DNA of 64,000 bases from Paenibacillus sp. MSJ-34 (GTDB taxonomy: Bacteria > Bacillota > Bacilli > Paenibacillales > Paenibacillaceae): contig NZ_JAHLPR010000008.1 in the NCBI RefSeq assembly GCF_018918005.1, positions 62,001-126,000 of the forward strand. Reading direction: 5' to 3'. The notes beneath the pieces are model-generated. The model was given only the letters and a program-made list of their open reading frames with translations. It was not told the DNA's origin and made no database searches. This document shows positions 23,894-33,069 of the stretch, piece after piece; position 1 is the first letter of the stretch; each line of letters starts with the position of its first letter. A program made the position numbers and the translations under genes.

Positions 23894-26800
23894 ATGGGCG
23901 GATTTGTACATTTGCATGTTCATAGCGAATACAGCTTGCTCGACGGGGCGGCGCGCATTGAAGAGTTGGTAGCCGAAGCCGCGAACTGCGGCATGAAGGC
24001 GCTCGCTTTGACCGATCACGGCGTCATGTACGGAGCGATCCCTTTCTATAAAGCTTGCAAAGCGCACGGCATCAAGCCGATTATCGGCTGTGAAGCGTAT
24101 TTGACGACAGGTTCCATGAAAGATAAGGGGACGCGCAAGGAAAATCCGATATATCATCTCATTTTGCTGGCCAAGAACGAGCAAGGATACCGCAATTTAA
24201 TGAAACTGTGCTCGCTCGGGCATCTGGAAGGCTTTCATTATAAACCGCGAATCGATTTGAACGCGCTCAAGCAATATGCGGAAGGCTTGGTATGCTTAAG
24301 CGCTTGCTTAGGCGGCGAAATCCCGCAGCATTTGCTTCATGGACGCGTAGACGAAGCGAGGCAAGCCGCCGTCCGCTACAAGGAAATATTCGGCGAAGAC
24401 TTCTATTTGGAACTGCAGGATCACGGGTTGCCGGAGCAAAAGCGGGTCAATGAGGCGTTGATCGGGCTAAGCCGCGAGACGGGCATCCCCCTTGTAGTCA
24501 CGAACGATGTGCACTATGTACGGCCTGCGGATGCCGCCGTACAGGATGTGCTGATATGCATCGGCACCGGGAAGACGATCGACAGCGACGACCGGTTGCG
24601 CATAACGACGGATCAACTGTATTTGAAACACGGGACGGAGATGTCCCGCTTATTCCCGCATGTGCCGGAAGCGATCGCCAATACGGAACGGATTGCGGAA
24701 CGATGCAATCTGGAGCTGCAATTCGGGAAGGCGATATTGCCCGCATTCGAACCGATTCCGGACGGCTTGACGGCGGCGGCGTATTTAAGCCTCCTGTGCG
24801 AGGAAGGGTTGCAGCGGCGGTACGGCAATACGGAAGCATGGCTTTCCGAGACGTTCCGCGAACAGGCAAGGCAGCGGCTTCGGTACGAACTGGACACGAT
24901 CGAGCGGATGGGATTTTCCGATTATTTTCTGATCGTATGGGATTTCATTCGTTTCGCACATGAACACGGAATTGTGACCGGGCCGGGAAGAGGCTCGTCG
25001 GCAGGCAGCCTGGTCGCCTACGTATTGCGGATTACCGATGTGGACCCGATTGGTTACAAGCTGCTGTTCGAGCGTTTCCTTAACCCGGAGCGGATCACGA
25101 TGCCGGATATCGATATCGATTTCAGCGACGAACGGCGCGATGAAGTAATTGCTTATGTAACGGACAAATACGGAGCCGGCCATGTGGCGCAAATTATTAC
25201 GTTCGGAACGATGGCGGCGCGGGCGGCGGTGCGCGATGTCGGCCGGGTGCTTAATATGCCGTTCGGCGAGGTGGACAAGACGGCGAAAATGATTCCGGGC
25301 TACCCCGGGGTAACGATCGAAGAGGCGCTTCGCACTAGTCCCGAGCTTCAAGCGCTGCGAGGGCAAAACGCCCGCGTCTCGGAATTGATCGACATGGCGG
25401 TCCGGGTCGAGGGAATGCCGCGGCACGCATCGACGCATGCCGCGGGCGTCGTCATTTCGCGCGAGCCGCTGACGCATTACGTGCCGTTGCAGGAAGGCTC
25501 GGAAGCGGCGCCGCTCACGCAATATTCGATGGAGCATTTGGAGGCGATCGGCCTGTTGAAGATGGATTTTCTCGGGCTGCGCACGCTCTCGATCATCGAA
25601 CGCACTTTGAACTGGCTGGAAGAACAGGCGGGTTCGAAGATCGATTTTCATGACGTGCCGGACGACGATCCCGCTACGTACGAACTGCTCGGCCGCGGCG
25701 CGACGACCGGCGTGTTCCAGCTCGAATCGGCCGGAATGCGCAGGGTGTTGCGCGACTTGAAGCCTTCGTCGTTCGAAGACATCATCTCCGTCGTGGCGCT
25801 GTACCGGCCGGGACCGATGGAATTTATCCCGAAATTCATTCAGGCCAAGCACGGGCTGATCGAAATCGAGTATCCGCATGAGGCGTTGAAGCCGATACTG
25901 GCGGATACGTACGGAATTATCGTATATCAGGAGCAAATTATGCAGATCGCTTCGACGATGGCGGGCTTTTCGCTCGGCGAAGCCGATTTGCTGCGCCGCG
26001 CCGTATCGAAGAAAAAACGGGAAGTGCTGGACGAAGAGCGGGCGCACTTCGTGAAAGGGAGCGTCGCACAGGGATTTGCGGAGGAGGAAGCCAACCGCGT
26101 ATACGATATGATCGTCCGCTTCGCGGATTACGGATTTCCGCGGGCGCATGCGGCGGCATACGCCGTGCTGGCGTTTCAAACCGCGTACCTTAAAGCGCAT
26201 TATCCGGTGCAATTTATGGCGTCGATGTTGACCGCGGTCATGGGCAGCCATCGCAAAGTGGCCGAATATGTCGACGAATGCAGGCGCATGGGCATCGATG
26301 TGCTGCCGCCGGACGTGAACGAAAGCGGCACGCTGTTTACTCCGGTCGCGGCCGGCGCAGGCGCGGCGATCCGCTTCGGGCTGGCGGCGATCAAGAACGT
26401 CGGGACGCAGGCGATCGAAACCATATTGCAAGAGCGCAAGGAACGCCCGTACGACAGTTTGCTGGACTTCTGCCGCCGCGTCGATTTGCGCGTATGCAAC
26501 AAACGGGTGCTCGAATCGCTCATTCAAGCGGGAGCTTTCGATTCATTGCCGGGGCATCGCGCGCAGCTCATCGCCATGCTGGACGAGACGGTCGAAGCGG
26601 CGGTGAAATGGCGCAAAGAGCGGGAAGACTTGCAAATCCAACTGTTCGGCTTCGTCGAAACGAATAATTGGACGATCGAATATCCCGACATAAGAGTCTA
26701 TTCGGCCGCGCAGCAATTGGAGTTTGAACGGGAATTGCTCGGCTTGTACATTTCGGGACATCCGCTGGACGAACATGACGAACTGCTCGACGCTTTAGGA

Positions 26801-27487
26801 ATCGACCGTATGGTCGATCTGGCGGAAGCGCCGGATGGGAGCGAGACCGTCGTAGCGGGCATGGTCGTCTCGCTCAAGACGATTACGACGAAACAGGGCA
26901 AAGCGATGGCTTTCATCGAGCTGGAGGATCGCGTCGTCCGCACCGAAGTCGTCCTGTTCCCGGAAGTTTGGAAGCGCCGTTCGGCGCTCGTCGGGAAGGG
27001 CAGGCTGCTCGCCGTCAGGGCCAAGCTCCAGCATCAAGACGAAGAATATAAGCTGCTGGCGGACGACGTCGCTCCGCTGGAACGGGGGGCAGCGGAAGCG
27101 CTGCTGCACCCCCGGCGCCGTTCCGCCGCCGGAGGGGGAGCGGTGCGTTCGAGCGGGCAGCCTGCGCGTTCGGAAACGCCGTCCCGTCCCGCCGGTCCGG
27201 CCGAAGCGAAGGGGGCGCAGCCGCAGGCGGCCCGAACCGGCACAAGGCCGCCCAAGCCTGGCCAGCGCGTCTACATTAAGATCGGGGCGGCGCAGGAAAC
27301 GGCGCATATCTTATCGCGCTTGCAGACGCTCCTGCTCGGACACCCCGGGCCGATGGATACGGTGCTGTTCTACGAGCGAAGCCAGAAAGCGCTCGGCCTA
27401 AGCGGCGCTTACCGGGTCAAGCCTTCCCCGGAATTGTTCCGGGAGATCGAGGAGATGCTCGGCAGGGGCACCGTCAAGGTGAAATGA
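23894..27487 (+). CDS. dnaE: DNA polymerase III alpha subunit DnaE
   Basis: DnaE-type replicative polymerase, 1197 residues. The N-terminal PHP domain begins HLHVHSEYSLLDGA; the polymerase catalytic aspartates lie in MPDIDIDFSDERRDE (about 405-420), with the fingers region GPGRGSSAGSL just before. Helix-hairpin-helix and OB-fold parts follow (VVAGMVVSLKTITTKQGK about 985-1002). Between the OB fold and the C-terminal end is a low-complexity Ala/Pro/Arg/Gly linker (about 1074-1119). The ATG at 23894 is chosen over an upstream in-frame ATG because AAGGAAGAG lies just before it. In Bacillales DnaE extends primers on the lagging strand alongside PolC. Confidence 0.96.
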   Translation: MGGFVHLHVHSEYSLLDGAARIEELVAEAANCGMKALALTDHGVMYGAIPFYKACKAHGIKPIIGCEAYLTTGSMKDKGTRKENPIYHLILLAKNEQGYRNLMKLCSLGHLEGFHYKPRIDLNALKQYAEGLVCLSACLGGEIPQHLLHGRVDEARQAAVRYKEIFGEDFYLELQDHGLPEQKRVNEALIGLSRETGIPLVVTNDVHYVRPADAAVQDVLICIGTGKTIDSDDRLRITTDQLYLKHGTEMSRLFPHVPEAIANTERIAERCNLELQFGKAILPAFEPIPDGLTAAAYLSLLCEEGLQRRYGNTEAWLSETFREQARQRLRYELDTIERMGFSDYFLIVWDFIRFAHEHGIVTGPGRGSSAGSLVAYVLRITDVDPIGYKLLFERFLNPERITMPDIDIDFSDERRDEVIAYVTDKYGAGHVAQIITFGTMAARAAVRDVGRVLNMPFGEVDKTAKMIPGYPGVTIEEALRTSPELQALRGQNARVSELIDMAVRVEGMPRHASTHAAGVVISREPLTHYVPLQEGSEAAPLTQYSMEHLEAIGLLKMDFLGLRTLSIIERTLNWLEEQAGSKIDFHDVPDDDPATYELLGRGATTGVFQLESAGMRRVLRDLKPSSFEDIISVVALYRPGPMEFIPKFIQAKHGLIEIEYPHEALKPILADTYGIIVYQEQIMQIASTMAGFSLGEADLLRRAVSKKKREVLDEERAHFVKGSVAQGFAEEEANRVYDMIVRFADYGFPRAHAAAYAVLAFQTAYLKAHYPVQFMASMLTAVMGSHRKVAEYVDECRRMGIDVLPPDVNESGTLFTPVAAGAGAAIRFGLAAIKNVGTQAIETILQERKERPYDSLLDFCRRVDLRVCNKRVLESLIQAGAFDSLPGHRAQLIAMLDETVEAAVKWRKEREDLQIQLFGFVETNNWTIEYPDIRVYSAAQQLEFERELLGLYISGHPLDEHDELLDALGIDRMVDLAEAPDGSETVVAGMVVSLKTITTKQGKAMAFIELEDRVVRTEVVLFPEVWKRRSALVGKGRLLAVRAKLQHQDEEYKLLADDVAPLERGAAEALLHPRRRSAAGGGAVRSSGQPARSETPSRPAGPAEAKGAQPQAARTGTRPPKPGQRVYIKIGAAQETAHILSRLQTLLLGHPGPMDTVLFYERSQKALGLSGAYRVKPSPELFREIEEMLGRGTVKVK

Positions 27488-27620
27488 CGGGACGCGTTCG
27501 CAAGCCGTCCGCCGATTCGCTTGAGACATAGATTTCGCCTGGCAACAAAAAAAGAATGAACATTTGCCCCTTTCCCGGCATACATTTAGTTACAGTCTAA
27601 TTGGACAGGGGGAAATAGCA

Positions 27621-28133
27621 ATGTCTTACGAAACGGCGGCAAATCTGTTGAAACGGCGCGGCGTATCGGTCGAGTCGATCGCGGAAATCGTTTATAAGCT
27701 GCAAAAACCGTATAATCCTCACCTGCAGCTGTCCGAATGCGAGGAAAGCGTCATTGCGGTATTGCGCAAGCGTGAAGTGCAATATACGCTATATACGGGC
27801 ATCGCCTTGGACGAATTGGCGGAACGGCGCCTATTGCCTCAGCCGCTGCAGGCGATTATGGAAGCGGACGAATCGTTGTACGGGGTCGACGAAACGTTGG
27901 CTCTCGGCATTACGAACGTATACGGCATGATCGGATTGACGAGCTTCGGATATTTGGACAAGGAGAAAGTAGGCATCATCCGGACGCTCAACAATAAAAA
28001 ATCGGAAATCCACGTATTCCTCGACGATCTCGTCGCAGGGCTCGCGGCGGCGGCATCGGCCCGAATCGCCCATGCCGGCCAAAACGCGCATGAATACGCT
28101 GCGGATTCCGATCAGGGCGAGCCGGCCGGTTAG
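27621..28133 (+). CDS. Phosphatidylglycerophosphatase A-like protein (YutG type)
   Basis: A 170-residue protein of the PgpA family in its Gram-positive YutG-like form. The C-terminal half has the conserved TLALGITNVYGMIGLTSFG, EIHVFLDDLVAGLAAA residues, including the DD pair typical of PgpA. The N-terminal half resembles the YutG helical part (VESIAEIVYKLQ). AGGGGG lies 8 nt before the ATG at 27621. Hydrophobicity is lower than in membrane-bound PgpA, so it is probably soluble or peripheral. Phosphatase activity is a family inference; the substrate is uncertain. The C-terminus is acidic and disordered. Confidence 0.82.
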   Translation: MSYETAANLLKRRGVSVESIAEIVYKLQKPYNPHLQLSECEESVIAVLRKREVQYTLYTGIALDELAERRLLPQPLQAIMEADESLYGVDETLALGITNVYGMIGLTSFGYLDKEKVGIIRTLNNKKSEIHVFLDDLVAGLAAAASARIAHAGQNAHEYAADSDQGEPAG

Positions 28134-28230
28134 AGGCCGAAGGAATCGATTTGTTGCGGTTAAAAAGGGAGTTATGTTATCATTATTGCATTATGTGGGC
28201 TCAGTAGATGAGGTTAGGGGGTTCATATGC

Positions 28231-28419
28231 ATGTGGACGGTAATTTATATCGCTCCTACGGCAAAGATTGCCGAGATGATAAAAACGAAATTGACCGAAG
28301 AAGGTTTTTTGGTGCAAATCCGTCCTATTAATCTATCGAAGCAGCAATTTGAAATATTGGTTCCTTCTGGCGAATTGGAGGAAGTTCAAGAAGTGCTGAA
28401 CTCCATCCTGAATTCATAG
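28231..28419 (+). CDS. Conserved small protein upstream of accDA
   Basis: A 62-residue protein starting MWTVIYIAPTAKIAEMI. Its alpha/beta pattern (strand, helix, strand, helix: VIYIAP, KIAEMIKTKLTEEG, FLVQIRPI, QFEILVPSGELEEVQEVLNSIL) suggests a small ferredoxin-like or ACT-like fold. The ATG at 28231 follows a G-rich GGGGG site. Similar short proteins are found beside accDA in Bacillales to my memory, sometimes misannotated as a decarboxylase. I know of no experimental function. It lies 140 nt before accD, with a promoter-like region between, so co-transcription is uncertain. Confidence 0.75.
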   Translation: MWTVIYIAPTAKIAEMIKTKLTEEGFLVQIRPINLSKQQFEILVPSGELEEVQEVLNSILNS

Positions 28420-28486
28420 AGGGGAGCAATCATCCTCGTTCGTACTTTTGTTACGCTGTCCTTGCAAGTCGTTTATTGAATAAAAC

Positions 28487-28511
28487 TTGACGATGCGCGA
28501 ATTGCGCGCAT
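28487..28511 (+). promoter_or_regulatory. Candidate accD promoter/operator with a 7-bp inverted repeat
   Basis: TTGACG (28487) resembles a -35. Directly after it ATGCGCG (28493) and CGCGCAT (28505) form a perfect inverted repeat around 5 nt, followed by an AT-rich TTAAGGATAT. The arrangement resembles a repressor site in the spacer. Confidence 0.35.
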
Positions 28512-28559
28512 TAAGGATATAGCAATGTAAGCCAAATTTACGTTTTAAGGGGTGTAGTT

Positions 28560-29465
28560 GTGTTAAAGGATTTGTTTCAGAAAAAAAGGAAATACGCAAC
28601 AATCCCTTCCGAACGTGCCGATCGCGCCCAACAATCCGAAGAAGGGGAACGCCCGAAGCGGGAAATTCCGGAAGGGCTGATGAGCAAATGCAGTAAATGC
28701 GGTACGATACAATTCACGAAAGAATTGGAGAAAAATTTGAAAGTTTGCACGGGTTGCGGCCATCATATGCGGTTAAACGCTTTGGAACGGATTCAAATGA
28801 CATTGGACGAAGGGCGGCTGTTCGAGTACGATGCCGATATGATATCGCAAGATCCGCTGCAATTTCCCGGATACGAGAGCAAACTGAAGCAGCAGCGTGA
28901 GAAGTCCGGACTTCGCGAAGCGGTCGTGACGGGAGAAGGTACCATCGGCGGATTTCCCGTCGTCGTCGCGGTAATGAGCTTCGATTTTTTCAGCGGCAGC
29001 ATGGGTTCGGTTGTCGGCGAGAAAATTACGAGAGCGATCGAGACGGCGATGTTGAAGAAATATCCGCTGATCATATTTTCGACGTCGGGCGGCGCGCGCA
29101 TGCAGGAAAGCATTCTCAGCCTGATGCAAATGGCCAAAACAAGCGCCGCTCTCGCCAAATTTCATGAACAGGGCGGCCTCTATATATCCGTCATCACCGA
29201 TCCTACGACCGGCGGCGTGTCCGCCAGTTTTGCCATGCTTGGAGACATTATTCTGGCCGAGCCCGGAGCGTTGTTCGGATTCGCCGGCCGCATCGTCATC
29301 GAGCAGACGATCCGTCAGAAGCTGCCGGATAATTTCCAGACGGCGGAATTCAATTTGAAGCATGGACAATTGGATATGGTCGTTCATCGCAAAGATTTGC
29401 AAGCGACGCTCGCGAAACTGCTCGACCTGCATACGGTAAAGGGGGATGTCTCTAATGGCGGCTGA
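28560..29465 (+). CDS. accD: Acetyl-CoA carboxylase carboxyltransferase beta subunit AccD
   Basis: Beta subunit of the carboxyltransferase that makes malonyl-CoA, the first step of fatty acid synthesis; 301 residues. The N-terminal zinc finger has CSKC and CTGC separated by 15 residues (about 41-62). The crotonase-like core includes [22 protein letters not shown], a conserved substrate-binding segment, and [18 protein letters not shown]. The GTG at 28560 follows AAGGGGTGTAG. The stop codon lies inside accA, overlapping it by 11 nt, so the subunits are translationally coupled at equal amounts. Confidence 0.96.
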   Translation: MLKDLFQKKRKYATIPSERADRAQQSEEGERPKREIPEGLMSKCSKCGTIQFTKELEKNLKVCTGCGHHMRLNALERIQMTLDEGRLFEYDADMISQDPLQFPGYESKLKQQREKSGLREAVVTGEGTIGGFPVVVAVMSFDFFSGSMGSVVGEKITRAIETAMLKKYPLIIFSTSGGARMQESILSLMQMAKTSAALAKFHEQGGLYISVITDPTTGGVSASFAMLGDIILAEPGALFGFAGRIVIEQTIRQKLPDNFQTAEFNLKHGQLDMVVHRKDLQATLAKLLDLHTVKGDVSNGG

Positions 29466-30420
29466 AATGCCTTTTGAAACGCCTCTTGTTGAAATGCGCA
29501 AAAAGATCGACGAATTGAAGCAATTCGGCGTTGAGAAACAAATCGATTTTTCCGACGAAATCGCCCGGTTGGAGGAGAGATACGCGAAGCTGGAGGAAGA
29601 AGTGTACAGCAATATTACTCCTTCCCAGAAAATGCATCTCGTCAGGTACCAGCAACGGCCGACTTCGCTCGATTTCATACAGCATATTTTTACGGATTTT
29701 ATGGAGCTGCACGGGGACAGGCTGTTCGGCGACGATTTGGCGATTGTCGGCGGATTGGCTAAATTAAACGGCGTTCCGGTAACGGTTATCGGACATCAGC
29801 GCGGCAAAGACACGAAGGACAATATTTCCCGCTTTTTCGGCAGCCCGCATCCCGAAGGCTTTCGCAAGGCGCTGCGCTTCATGCATCAAGCGGACAAATT
29901 CCGCCGTCCGATCGTGACGTTTATCGATACGAAAGGCGCATATCCCGGCAATACGGCCGAAGAACGGGGCCAATCGGAAGCGATCGCCCGCAACTTGCGG
30001 GAAATGATGATGCTGCGCGTTCCGGTCATATGCGTTGTGATCGGCGAAGGAGGAAGCGGCGGCGCATTGGCGCTCGGCGTCGGCAATCGGGTGCTCATGT
30101 TGGAGCATGCGATCTATTCCGTTATTTCTCCGAACGGCGCGGCTTCGATTCTGTGGAAAGACGCTTCCAAAGCGGATCAGGCGGCGGAGGCGATGAAAAT
30201 TACGGCTGCGGATTTGCTTGAAATGGGCGTCATCGAAGAGATAATTCCCGAACCGAAAGGCGGGGCCCATCATGACGTGCAGCAGCAGTCGGAATCGATC
30301 AAGCAGGCGTTATGGAAGCATTTGCGCGAATTGTCGCAAATGACGCCGGAGCAATTGCAGGAAGACAGGTACGCCAAATTCCGCAAGATCGGAACCTTCA
30401 CGCACGAAGAACCGTTGTAA
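29455..30420 (+). CDS. accA: Acetyl-CoA carboxylase carboxyltransferase alpha subunit AccA
   Basis: Alpha subunit of the carboxyltransferase, 321 residues. Recognisable are the helical N-terminus ([23 protein letters not shown]), the TLDFIQ-like [10 protein letters not shown] segment, [27 protein letters not shown] and [23 protein letters not shown] with the oxyanion-hole glycines. GGGGG lies 9 nt before ATG 29455, preferred over ATG 29446. It overlaps accD. The heterotetramer partner genes accB and accC are not in the window. The next gene is pyk; B. subtilis has pfkA in between, which is absent here. Confidence 0.96.
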   Translation: MAAEMPFETPLVEMRKKIDELKQFGVEKQIDFSDEIARLEERYAKLEEEVYSNITPSQKMHLVRYQQRPTSLDFIQHIFTDFMELHGDRLFGDDLAIVGGLAKLNGVPVTVIGHQRGKDTKDNISRFFGSPHPEGFRKALRFMHQADKFRRPIVTFIDTKGAYPGNTAEERGQSEAIARNLREMMMLRVPVICVVIGEGGSGGALALGVGNRVLMLEHAIYSVISPNGAASILWKDASKADQAAEAMKITAADLLEMGVIEEIIPEPKGGAHHDVQQQSESIKQALWKHLRELSQMTPEQLQEDRYAKFRKIGTFTHEEPL

Positions 30421-30554
30421 TAGCTTACATGGAAATTGGAAACCAATAATGATACAATCATATGACAATATGACAATTTTCATATACAAATCACTGAAAA
30501 TGTTGTAAATTTAATTGTTGTTATGGATGTTTTTGAAAACGGAGGAAACTAATC

Positions 30555-31979
30555 ATGCGCAAAACAAAAATTGTATGCACCATCGGTCCTTCCAGTGAGT
30601 CGTTGGAAAATACAAAAAAATTGATCTCTGCCGGAATGAACGTGGCGCGGCTGAATTTCTCCCACGGCGATTTCGAAGAGCACGGAAACCGGATTAAGAA
30701 TATTCGTCAAGCGAGTAAAGAATTAAATAAATCGGTAGCGATTTTGCTGGATACGAAAGGTCCGGAAATCCGCATCGGGAAATTGGCGGAAGAGCCGATC
30801 GAGCTTGTGCAGGACGAATATCTCGTATTGACGACGGAAGAAATTCTTGGCGATAAAAACCGGATCTCGGTCAGCTATCCAAACTTGCCGCAAGATGTTG
30901 AGGTCGGATCGACGATTTTGATCGACGACGGATTGATCGGATTAATAGTAGAGGACATTCAAGGAACGGAAATCAAATGTAAAATCGTAAACGGCGGAAC
31001 GATCAAAAGCCGCAAAGGCGTCAACGTTCCCGGGGTAAAAATTTCATTGCCGGGCATTACCGAAAAAGACGCGAACGATATTATTTTTGGGATTGAACAG
31101 GGCATCGATTTCATCGCTGCTTCTTTTGTGCGTAAAGCGAGCGATGTCATGGAAATCCGCGATCTGCTCAAAAAACATAATGCCGAACATATTCAAATCA
31201 TTTCTAAAATCGAAAACCAACAAGGCGTCGACAACCTGGATGAAATTTTGGAAGCGTCCGACGGTTTGATGGTTGCGCGCGGCGACCTGGGCGTAGAAAT
31301 TCCGGCCGAGGAAGTTCCGCTCGTGCAAAAGCGCATGATCGAAAAATGCAATCGCGCTGGCAAACCGGTCATTACCGCTACGCAAATGCTTGATTCGATG
31401 CAGCGCAATCCAAGACCGACCCGCGCGGAAGCGAGCGACGTCGCCAACGCGATCTTCGACGGAACCGACGCGATCATGCTGTCCGGGGAAACCGCGGCAG
31501 GCAAATATCCGGAAGAGTCCGTACTGACGATGGCGCGGATTGCGGAAAAGGCGGAATCCGCATTGCCTTACCGCGAAATTTATATGAAACAAAGATTGGC
31601 GCAGCAAACGACGATTACCGAGGCAATCAGCCAAGCGGTCGCCAGCTCCGCATTGGAGTTGGACGCGAAGGCGATTATCAGCTCGACCGAATCCGGGTAT
31701 ACGGCCCGTATGGTTTCGAAATATCGTCCGAAAGCGCCGATTATTGCGGTGACGCCGGTGGAGCAAGTGATGAACCGGCTCGCGCTGACTTGGGGCGTTA
31801 TCCCCGTCAAAGCGGAACACGCGTCCTCGACCGATGAAATGTTCGATCATGCGATCGAAGGCGGACGCCGATCCGGCATCGTCCAAGAAGGCGATTTGGT
31901 CGTTATTACGGCAGGCGTGCCGTTAGGCTGCACAGGATCGACAAACTTGGTGAAAATCGTGCATATTCCGGAAGCGTAA
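30555..31979 (+). CDS. pyk: Pyruvate kinase
   Basis: Converts phosphoenolpyruvate and ADP to pyruvate and ATP, the final step of glycolysis; 474 residues. Key segments are [12 protein letters not shown] at the N-terminus, [40 protein letters not shown] and [26 protein letters not shown] with [18 protein letters not shown]. The protein ends after the regulatory domain, without the roughly 110-residue PEP-utiliser-like extension found in B. subtilis and Geobacillus Pyk, so it is the short form. An AAACGGAGGAAAC site precedes the ATG. A strong terminator follows. Confidence 0.97.
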   Translation: MRKTKIVCTIGPSSESLENTKKLISAGMNVARLNFSHGDFEEHGNRIKNIRQASKELNKSVAILLDTKGPEIRIGKLAEEPIELVQDEYLVLTTEEILGDKNRISVSYPNLPQDVEVGSTILIDDGLIGLIVEDIQGTEIKCKIVNGGTIKSRKGVNVPGVKISLPGITEKDANDIIFGIEQGIDFIAASFVRKASDVMEIRDLLKKHNAEHIQIISKIENQQGVDNLDEILEASDGLMVARGDLGVEIPAEEVPLVQKRMIEKCNRAGKPVITATQMLDSMQRNPRPTRAEASDVANAIFDGTDAIMLSGETAAGKYPEESVLTMARIAEKAESALPYREIYMKQRLAQQTTITEAISQAVASSALELDAKAIISSTESGYTARMVSKYRPKAPIIAVTPVEQVMNRLALTWGVIPVKAEHASSTDEMFDHAIEGGRRSGIVQEGDLVVITAGVPLGCTGSTNLVKIVHIPEA

Positions 31980-32015
31980 GCGATCAACCGCTTCAGTTAT
32001 ATCGACACATACAGA

Positions 32016-32045
32016 AGAGCAATGGGCACACCGTTGCTCTTTTTG
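32016..32045 (+). terminator. Terminator of pyk
   Basis: AGAGCAATGG and CCGTTGCTCT form a 10-bp stem with one G-T wobble, followed by TTTTT. Confidence 0.85.
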
Positions 32046-32153
32046 CTTTCCCGGGATTTGTCATGGTATATTTTACGTTAGATGAAAAGGGCCGGCTTCA
32101 TATATAATTTCGCCGTCCTAGTTAGCTTTGGCGACCGTAAGGAGTGAAGAAGA

Positions 32154-32639
32154 ATGAGACTGCACAGCCGCTGGTTTTTCCATCATTTGAGGGTAAGATA
32201 TCAAGAGACGGATCAGATGGGCGTCGTCTATCATGCCAATTATTTGAATTGGTTCGAGATCGGACGCACCGAATCGATTCGAACCCTCGGATACGATTAT
32301 CGCGACGTGGAAGCAAGAGGGCTGCTTCTGCCTGTGACGGAATTGGCGACGCAATTCAAACAGCCGGCGAAATACGACGATTGGGTCACCGTGTTTACGC
32401 GCATTGCGGAATTGACCTCTTTGCAGCTGCATTTCGAATCGCAAGTGCGCAGATTATCGGCGGATGAACTGGCTCGTTTGCCCGAAGCCGGGCTGGAGGG
32501 CGATGAGCCGCCCGGGCAACTGCTCGTGTCGGGCATGACGAAGCATGTCTGGTTAAACCGGGCGTGGAAGCCGACCCGCATCGATAGAGAGGCGCCCGAT
32601 CTGTTCGAATTGCTGCAGCATGCCATAGGGCGAAGTTAG
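32154..32639 (+). CDS. YbgC/FadM-type acyl-CoA thioesterase
   Basis: A 161-residue hotdog-fold thioesterase. The defining segment is RYQETDQMGVVYHANYLNWFEIGRTE (about 15-40), with the catalytic Asp of DQMG and conserved HANY. A loop insert (RLPEAGLEGDEPPGQLLVSG) lengthens the usual 130-140 residue family. A GGAGTGAAG site is just upstream. It lies in the accDA-pyk-fxsA segment, 29-35 nt before fxsA, probably one unit. The substrate acyl chain is not evident. Confidence 0.88.
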   Translation: MRLHSRWFFHHLRVRYQETDQMGVVYHANYLNWFEIGRTESIRTLGYDYRDVEARGLLLPVTELATQFKQPAKYDDWVTVFTRIAELTSLQLHFESQVRRLSADELARLPEAGLEGDEPPGQLLVSGMTKHVWLNRAWKPTRIDREAPDLFELLQHAIGRS

Positions 32640-32673
32640 GAAGGACCGCGGAGATAGAGGGAGGGATCCGAAT

Positions 32674-33069
32674 TTGATACGCATTGCATTTGTATTGTTG
32701 ATTGTGATTCCAGCCGTCGAAATATTCGGTATTATACAAATGGCGCAATGGGTCGGAGGATGGAACACGTTTTTGCTAATTATATTGACCGGCGTGATCG
32801 GCGCGGCGGTCGCCCGCTTCGAAGGCGGGAAAGTGATCGAGGATATGCGGGCCCAGATGCAAGCAGGCCAAGTGCCGGGCCGTTCGATGATCGACGGATT
32901 ATGCGTTTTCGCCGGCGGCATCATGATGGCCGTTCCCGGCTTTGTCACGGATATCGTCGGGTTTACGCTCGTTTTTCCGCTGACCCGGCCGCTCTATCGC
33001 GCCGTCATTTTGAAATATATCGAGAAAAAGATGAAGAACGGGCATATTACTTTTTATCGCCGCCCATAA
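32674..33069 (+). CDS. fxsA: FxsA family membrane protein
   Basis: A 131-residue cytoplasmic membrane protein. Helices lie at about residues 1-18, 26-46 and 77-100; FEGGKVIEDMRAQMQAGQVPG and the IMMAVPGFVTDIVGF segment are family hallmarks. GGGAGGG precedes the TTG at 32674. In E. coli FxsA overexpression relieves exclusion of phage T7 by the F plasmid; the normal role is unknown. It converges on ytvI, and the two coding ends overlap by 23 bp. Same neighbours in B. subtilis. Confidence 0.92.
   Translation: MIRIAFVLLIVIPAVEIFGIIQMAQWVGGWNTFLLIILTGVIGAAVARFEGGKVIEDMRAQMQAGQVPGRSMIDGLCVFAGGIMMAVPGFVTDIVGFTLVFPLTRPLYRAVILKYIEKKMKNGHITFYRRP

Noticed and set aside
24785-26527. A 580-codon open frame antisense to dnaE
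   Set aside because: It mirrors dnaE codon structure; no recognisable domain; Arg/His-rich composition typical of antisense frames.
30555-31979. pyk truncated at its 3' end
   Set aside because: The 474-residue form without the C-terminal extension is a normal pyruvate kinase length, and a terminator follows the stop.
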